NCBI RefSeq assembly: GCF_000718025.1
Contig: NZ_JODS01000001.1
Coordinates: 248,001 to 312,000, forward strand
Origin: Kitasatospora purpeofusca
GTDB lineage: Bacteria > Actinomycetota > Actinomycetes > Streptomycetales > Streptomycetaceae
Length of the DNA stretch: 64,000 bases
Direction: 5' to 3'
The translations under genes were made by a program, and so were the position numbers. The number at the start of each line of letters is the position of its first letter. Within the stretch, counting starts at the first letter, position 1. Under the pieces are notes generated by a model. It was given only the letters and a program-made list of their open reading frames with translations. It made no database searches and had not been told where the DNA came from. This document shows positions 59,980 through 64,000 of the stretch, piece after piece.

Positions 59980-60699
59980 ATGACGCATCCCACCTCCCGC
60001 CTGGCCCTGGTCGGCGACCGCTCGGCCGCCGTCCGCTCGCACGCCCGCATCCCGGGGCTGCTCGACGCGCTCGCCACCCGCGAGCAGCTCGTCCTGGACG
60101 CCTACTGGATCCCCACCGAGGACGCCGCGGCCCCCGGCGCGCTCGACGGCTTCGACGCGGTCTGGCTGCTGCCCGGCAGCCCGTACCGCAGCGAGGACGG
60201 CGCGGTCGCCGCCGTCCGCACCGCCCGCGAGCGGCGCATCCCCTTCCTCGGCACCTGCGCCGGCTTCCAGCACGCGGTGCTGGAGTACGCCCGGCACGTC
60301 TGCGGCATCGACGGCGCCGCGCACGGCGAGAGCAACCCGGAGGAGGCGGACCGGGTGATCGTGCCGCTCAGCTGCTCCCTGGTGGGGCACGAGGGTGCCG
60401 TCCGGCTGACCCCCGGCTCGCTGGCCGAACGGGTGCTCGGCGCACCGCGCACCGTGGAGCGGTACCACTGCGCGTACGGGCTGAACGACGGCTATCTGGA
60501 ACGTCTTCGCGCGGGAGGTCTGCGGTTCACCGGCGCGGACGACGGGGGCGAGCTGCGGATCCTGGAGCTGCCGGAGCAGGAGCACCCGTTCTTCCTCGCC
60601 TCGCTGTTCCAGCCGGAGCTCGCCGGGGACGGCACCAAGGCGCACCCGATGATCCGGGCCTTCGCGGCCGCGGCCGTGGGCCACGCCACCGCGGCCTGA
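59980..60699 (+). CDS. CTP-synthase C-terminal-like protein, class I glutamine amidotransferase fold without active His
   Basis: 239 aa. The amidotransferase core shows the nucleophile Cys in FLGTCAGFQHA, and the final motif is SLFQPELAGDGTKAHP, where CTP synthase has QFHPE; His is Gln here. The class is known as CTP synthase C-terminal region-related (seleno)protein, in which some members carry Sec; this one has Cys at the nucleophile and no in-frame UGA. ATG 59980. Divergent from the LysR gene. Confidence 0.85.
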   Translation: MTHPTSRLALVGDRSAAVRSHARIPGLLDALATREQLVLDAYWIPTEDAAAPGALDGFDAVWLLPGSPYRSEDGAVAAVRTARERRIPFLGTCAGFQHAVLEYARHVCGIDGAAHGESNPEEADRVIVPLSCSLVGHEGAVRLTPGSLAERVLGAPRTVERYHCAYGLNDGYLERLRAGGLRFTGADDGGELRILELPEQEHPFFLASLFQPELAGDGTKAHPMIRAFAAAAVGHATAA

Positions 60700-60745
60700 G
60701 CGGGGCGAGCCACCCGAGCGGCGCCGGTGCAGGGTCGGCGCGTGG

Positions 60746-61339
60746 TCAGCGCCGGGCGGTCAGCCGCTCCCAGACCTCGTCGACCCGGGGGGCCAGCTCC
60801 GACAGCGGGCCGCTGTTGTCGATCACCAGATCGGCGATCGCCAGCCGGTCCGCCCGGCTCGCCTGGGCCGCCATCCGGGCCCGGGCCTCGTCCTCGGTCA
60901 TGCCGCGCAGCTCGACCAGCCGGTCGATCCGCACCTCGTCCGCCGCGTCGACCACGACCACCAGGTCGTACAGCGGGCCGAGACCGTTCTCGGCCAGCAG
61001 CGGCACGTCGTGCACCACCACCGCGTCCGGCGCGGCCGCCGACTCCAGTTCGGCGGACCGCGCCCGGACCAGCGGGTGGACGATCGCGTTCAGCGCCTTC
61101 AGCCGGGCCGGATCGGCGAAGACGACCGCGCCGAGGGCGGGCCGGTCCAGCGAGCCGTCCGCCGCGAGCACGCCCGGGCCGAACTCGGCGGCCACGGCCG
61201 CGAGGCCGGGCGTCCCGGGGGCGACCACCTCGCGGGCGATCACATCGGAGTCCACGATCACCGCGCCATGGGCGGCGAGCAGCCGCGAGACCTCGCTCTT
61301 GCCCGCGCCGATGCCACCCGTCAGTCCGATCTTCAGCAT
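60746..61339 (-). CDS. coaE: Dephospho-CoA kinase
   Basis: 197 aa. P-loop is GLTGGIGAGKSEV at residues 6-18, DVIAREVVAPG follows, HPLVRARSAELE and VHDVPLLAENGL are the CoA-site and substrate motifs. It phosphorylates dephospho-CoA as the last step of CoA synthesis. Stand-alone kinase with no fused UPF0157 domain, which is often present in actinobacterial CoaE. A house-keeping gene with no coupled neighbours. Confidence 0.95.
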   Translation of the reverse strand: MLKIGLTGGIGAGKSEVSRLLAAHGAVIVDSDVIAREVVAPGTPGLAAVAAEFGPGVLAADGSLDRPALGAVVFADPARLKALNAIVHPLVRARSAELESAAAPDAVVVHDVPLLAENGLGPLYDLVVVVDAADEVRIDRLVELRGMTEDEARARMAAQASRADRLAIADLVIDNSGPLSELAPRVDEVWERLTARR

Positions 61340-61370
61340 GGCGTCAGGCTACCGGCGCGCACCGCCCTCC

Positions 61371-61437
61371 CGTCACCCCGGGACGGCAGCCCGGGGACGT
61401 CAGCCCGAGGACGTCACCCCGCGACGTCACCCCGGAC
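61371..61437. repeat. Five copies of a 13-14-bp repeat near coaE
   Basis: Units CGTCACCCCGGGA, CGGCAGCCCGGGGA, CGTCAGCCCGAGGA, CGTCACCCCGCGA and CGTCACCCCGGAC start at 61371, 61384, 61398, 61412 and 61425. They fill most of the gap between coaE and the metallo-beta-lactamase-fold gene. Confidence 0.85.
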
Positions 61438-61464
61438 CACTCCGCCGCCCCGGGATCCGGGGAC

Positions 61465-62103
61465 TCACCCCACGTCGAGGCTCTCGCCCTCGCCCAGGGT
61501 GCGCAGCTCCGCGCCACCCGGTCCGCCCGGGCCGAGCAGCCGGGTGTGCACGGCGAGGCCGACCGGGCTGAGCACCGCGTCGTGCACCGGCACCGCCTGC
61601 CGCGCACCGGCCTCCCGGACGTAGTCGACCAGCTCGCCGACCTTGGTCCACGGCGCGGCGATCGGCAGCAGCAGGGTGTCCACCGGAGCCGGCGGGACGA
61701 GCAGCGCGTCGCCGGGGTGGAACAGCCGTCCGCCGAACAGGAAGCCGATGTTCCGCACCAGTGGGATGTCCGGGTGGATGACCGCGTGCCACTCGCCGTG
61801 CACCGAGACCGGGATCCCGCCGACGTCGAAGGCGTCACCCTCGCCGACCGCCGTCACCCGCCGGCCGACCCCGTCCAGCTTCCCGGCGACATCCGTGTTG
61901 GTCCACACCCGCAGCTCCGGATCCGCCTCCAGGGCGGCCCGCAGCCGGGCCTCCTCGAAGTGGTCGACGTGCTCGTGGGTGATCAGGACGGCGTCCGCGC
62001 CGGCCAGGGCGGCGGGATCGGTGAACGATCCGGGGTCGACGACCACGGTCGTCCCCCCGTGCTCGAGGCGTACACAGGCATGTCCGAACTTGGTGATCCG
62101 CAT
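61465..62103 (-). CDS. Metallo-beta-lactamase-fold hydrolase (UlaG/RNase Z-like)
   Basis: 212 aa. Metal motif THEHVDHFE (HxHxDH), then HGEWHAVIH, FHPGDALL and PVHDAVLS provide the remaining ligands. MRITKFGHACVRLEHG opens this class of small MBL proteins related to UlaG and YtkL. ATG 62103 begins almost directly after a palindromic operator, and the gene is divergent from a MarR gene, so it may be a target of that regulator. Confidence 0.9.
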   Translation of the reverse strand: MRITKFGHACVRLEHGGTTVVVDPGSFTDPAALAGADAVLITHEHVDHFEEARLRAALEADPELRVWTNTDVAGKLDGVGRRVTAVGEGDAFDVGGIPVSVHGEWHAVIHPDIPLVRNIGFLFGGRLFHPGDALLVPPAPVDTLLLPIAAPWTKVGELVDYVREAGARQAVPVHDAVLSPVGLAVHTRLLGPGGPGGAELRTLGEGESLDVG

Positions 62104-62113
62104 AGGCAGAACA

Positions 62114-62141
62114 TACAGCAAAGCTGCACAGTTTTGCTGTA
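62114..62141. promoter_or_regulatory. MarR-type palindromic operator
   Basis: TACAGCAAA (62114-62122) and TTTGCTGTA (62133-62141), perfect 9-bp arms spaced by 10 bases, lie between the divergent metallo-hydrolase and MarR genes. Confidence 0.8.
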
Positions 62142-62164
62142 GATCTTCGGGGTAGGCTTCTCCC

Positions 62165-62590
62165 GTGAACAGCCCGCACCCCGAGACCCTCGAACTCGCC
62201 GCCGACCTGCGCGGCGCCATCGGCGAACTGGTCCGCGCACTGCGCCCCGACGACACGCTGCCGCAGAACCAGGCCGGCGTACTCGGACTGCTGGTCCGCG
62301 ACGACCGCGCGTACACCGTCGCCGAACTGGCCGTCCTGCAGCGCGTCCGGCACCAGTCGATGGCCCGCACGGTCGCGCTGCTCACCGAGGCCGGCCTGGT
62401 CACCCAGCAGCCGCACACCACCGACCGCCGCAAGCTGCTGGTCACCGCCACCGAGGCCGGCCGCGCCGCCCTGTCCGAGCAGCGCGCCCGCCGCGAGGCG
62501 CGGATCGCCGAGGCGATCGAGGCCCGCCTCACCTCCGAGGAGCGCGAGACCCTGCGCAGCGCTGTCGGCCTGCTCCGCCGCCTGCCCTGA
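62165..62590 (+). CDS. MarR family transcriptional regulator
   Basis: 141 aa. Winged helix (AYTVAELAVLQRVRHQSMARTV, then the wing TTDRRKLLVTATEAGRAAL). GTG 62165 lies 6 bases after TAGGCT (62153-62158), pointing to a leaderless or near-leaderless mRNA. The perfect palindrome at 62114 overlaps the region of its -35, suiting autorepression. Confidence 0.9.
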   Translation: MNSPHPETLELAADLRGAIGELVRALRPDDTLPQNQAGVLGLLVRDDRAYTVAELAVLQRVRHQSMARTVALLTEAGLVTQQPHTTDRRKLLVTATEAGRAALSEQRARREARIAEAIEARLTSEERETLRSAVGLLRRLP

Positions 62591-62674
62591 CCGCGACCGC
62601 CCCGACCGCGACCGGGCCCGACCGTCGCCCCCGCCCCGGGAGACCACGGGGCCCGCCGAGCCGGCTCCGGGCGA

Positions 62675-64000
62675 CTACGAGCCGGTGCCGACCAGTTCCT
62701 CCGCCGGACGCTGCGCCGGCAGCACGGCCGGGGCCAGCTCCGGCAGCTCGACGTGCTCGCTCAGCCCGAACCGGTCGTGCAGCCGCCGCAGCGGTCGCGG
62801 CGCCCACCAGTTGAACTCGCCGAAGAAGCTCATCGCGGCCGGCACCAGCAGACAGCGGACCAGGGTCGCGTCGACCGCCACGGCGACCGCCAACGCGATG
62901 CCCATCTGCTTGACCATCAGCATGTCGCCGAGGGCGAAGCCGGCGAAGACGATCACCATCAGCAGTGCCGCCGAGGTGATGATCCGACCGCTGCGCTGGA
63001 CACCCAGCTCCACCGCCCGGGTGCAGCTGTGGCCCTTGTCCCGCAGCTCCTTGATCCGGGCCAGCAGGAAGACCTCGTAGTCCATCGACAGCCCGAAGGC
63101 GAAGGCGAACACCAGGACCGGGATGAAGGTCTCCAGTCCGCCGGTCGGACTGAAGCCGAGCAGGCCGCTGAACCAGCCGTCCTGGAAGACCAGGGTCAGC
63201 GCGCCGAGCGAGGCGCCCAGTGAGAGCAGGTTCATCAGCAGGGCCTTGACCGGCATCACCACCGAGCCGGTCATCAGGAAGAGCAGGATCAGCGTGCCGA
63301 GGGCGACCAGGCCGAGCGCGATCGGCCCCCGGGTGAGCAGTTCGTCCTGGAAGTCGACCACCGAGGCCGCCCCGCCGGTCACCTGGGTGGTCAGCCCGCC
63401 CCGGTCCGCGCGCAGTTCCTCGACGACCTTCTTGGCCTCGCCGCCCTGCGGGTCGCCGTGCACCAGGACGTCAATGGTGGAGACGGTGTCGCTCACCGGG
63501 GTGACGGCCCGCACCCCGCTGACGCCGGGCAGCTGGGACACCACGTCGTCCGCGTAGGCCTGGGCGACCGTCGCACCGCTCTGCACCACCACCGTGATCG
63601 GGGCGGCCGAGGCCTGCGGGAAACGCTGGTCGACGGTCTCGGCGACCTGCCGGCCGGCCGAGGAGGCGGGCAGTACGGCGGCCCCGGAGTTGCGCATCTC
63701 GGCGTGCAGGAACGGCGCCCCGGCGGCCAGCAGCACCCCGGTGCACACCAGCGCGACCAGCACGGCCCGCTTGCGGACCCGGCGCACGGTCCGGCTGAAG
63801 AAGCCCTCGTCGGGGACGGGCGCGGAAGGCGTCCTGATCCGGCGCCCGGCGAAGCCGAGCAGCGCGGGCACCAGCGTCAGCGCGGCGGCCACCGCGATCA
63901 CCACGACGCTCACCCCGGCCGCGGCGACCGCCCCGAGCACCGGGCTGGTGAAGACGAACAGCCCGGACAGGGCGACGGCGACGGTCAGTCCGGAGAAGGC
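62675..64000 (-). CDS. MMPL-family transporter, C-terminal part (5' end outside window)
   Basis: 441 residues visible. The frame continues without a start through base 64000 (AFSGLTVAVALSGLFVFTSP precedes the first Met-like codon at 63940), so the true start lies beyond the window. Helix bundle with AVAAALTLVPALLGF in the first half and AFAFGLSMDYEVFLLARIKEL in the second are typical MMPL signatures. The family member is distinct from those at 18122 and 20843. It is convergent with the MarR gene. Confidence 0.92.
   Translation of the reverse strand, partial: AFSGLTVAVALSGLFVFTSPVLGAVAAAGVSVVVIAVAAALTLVPALLGFAGRRIRTPSAPVPDEGFFSRTVRRVRKRAVLVALVCTGVLLAAGAPFLHAEMRNSGAAVLPASSAGRQVAETVDQRFPQASAAPITVVVQSGATVAQAYADDVVSQLPGVSGVRAVTPVSDTVSTIDVLVHGDPQGGEAKKVVEELRADRGGLTTQVTGGAASVVDFQDELLTRGPIALGLVALGTLILLFLMTGSVVMPVKALLMNLLSLGASLGALTLVFQDGWFSGLLGFSPTGGLETFIPVLVFAFAFGLSMDYEVFLLARIKELRDKGHSCTRAVELGVQRSGRIITSAALLMVIVFAGFALGDMLMVKQMGIALAVAVAVDATLVRCLLVPAAMSFFGEFNWWAPRPLRRLHDRFGLSEHVELPELAPAVLPAQRPAEELVGTGS

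Noticed and set aside
60257..60270. Selenocysteine at the nucleophile of the CTP-synthase-C-like protein
   Set aside because: The codon is TGC, not TGA, and there is no in-frame TGA.

Overview
The window is a very GC-rich chromosomal segment (64 kb, third-codon-position G/C almost throughout) from a filamentous actinomycete, most likely Streptomycetaceae (Streptomyces or Kitasatospora). This is inferred from SsgA-like and WhiJ/DUF397-type developmental proteins, a SAV2148-type HEPN protein, ferredoxin-type sulfite reductase, many GTG/TTG starts and short-leader TAGnnT promoters. I see no rRNA, tRNA, CRISPR array, insertion sequence or prophage. Two genes touch or approach the edges: sirA starts 41 bases in, and an MMPL transporter runs off the right end.

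Layout. 1-9.7 kb: an assimilatory sulfur cluster, all on the + strand (sirA, zinc-ribbon protein, cysH, cysC, cysD, cysN, a micro-ORF, a sulfonate/sulfate-type ABC transporter, and a sirohydrochlorin chelatase for siroheme). 9.7-12.4 kb: a VapBC toxin-antitoxin pair with a nested palindrome, then an SMR exporter and azoreductase divergent from a TetR gene with two matching operators. 12.4-15.3 kb: four tandem secreted paralogues, three with ricin-type lectin domains and one that has lost its lectin domain. 15.7-24 kb: DEAD-box helicase, cold-shock protein, two MMPL transporters, a kinase-like protein. 24-30.7 kb: a SHOCT-domain paralogue pair, a DnaQ-type exonuclease, a three-gene WXG/alpha-beta-hydrolase/lipoprotein cassette, and a DyP peroxidase. 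30.8-40.3 kb: HEPN protein, then glycogen-to-trehalose genes (glgX/treX, unknown gene, treY, two 10-codon minicistrons, treZ). 40.3-46.5 kb: a split transketolase divergent from a SoxR-type regulator, M23 peptidase, cupredoxin lipoprotein, AAA ATPase, aldo/keto reductase and regulator. 46.5-51.4 kb: a WhiJ-like block (ATPase, XRE regulator, DUF397 genes, one broken by a stop), a small ricin-type lectin and a HEAT-like protein. 51.4-64 kb: P-loop kinase, MFS exporter with a second SoxR-type regulator, methyltransferase, alpha-toroid-like protein, SsgA-like protein, Tap-type peptidase, LysR, CTP-synthase-C-like protein, coaE, metallo-beta-lactamase-fold protein divergent from MarR, and an MMPL transporter.

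How genes work together. Sulfate is activated by CysDN, reduced by CysH then SirA, with CysC making PAPS and the chelatase supplying siroheme. GlgX debranches glycogen for TreY and TreZ to make trehalose. The strongest regulatory signals are two independent SoxR-type promoters with identical geometry: -35, 19-bp spacer holding a dyad, -10, 7 nt, ATG. The most promising candidate for a little-described system is the WXG-hydrolase-lipoprotein cassette, which looks like a type VII secretion effector with a lipoprotein partner.
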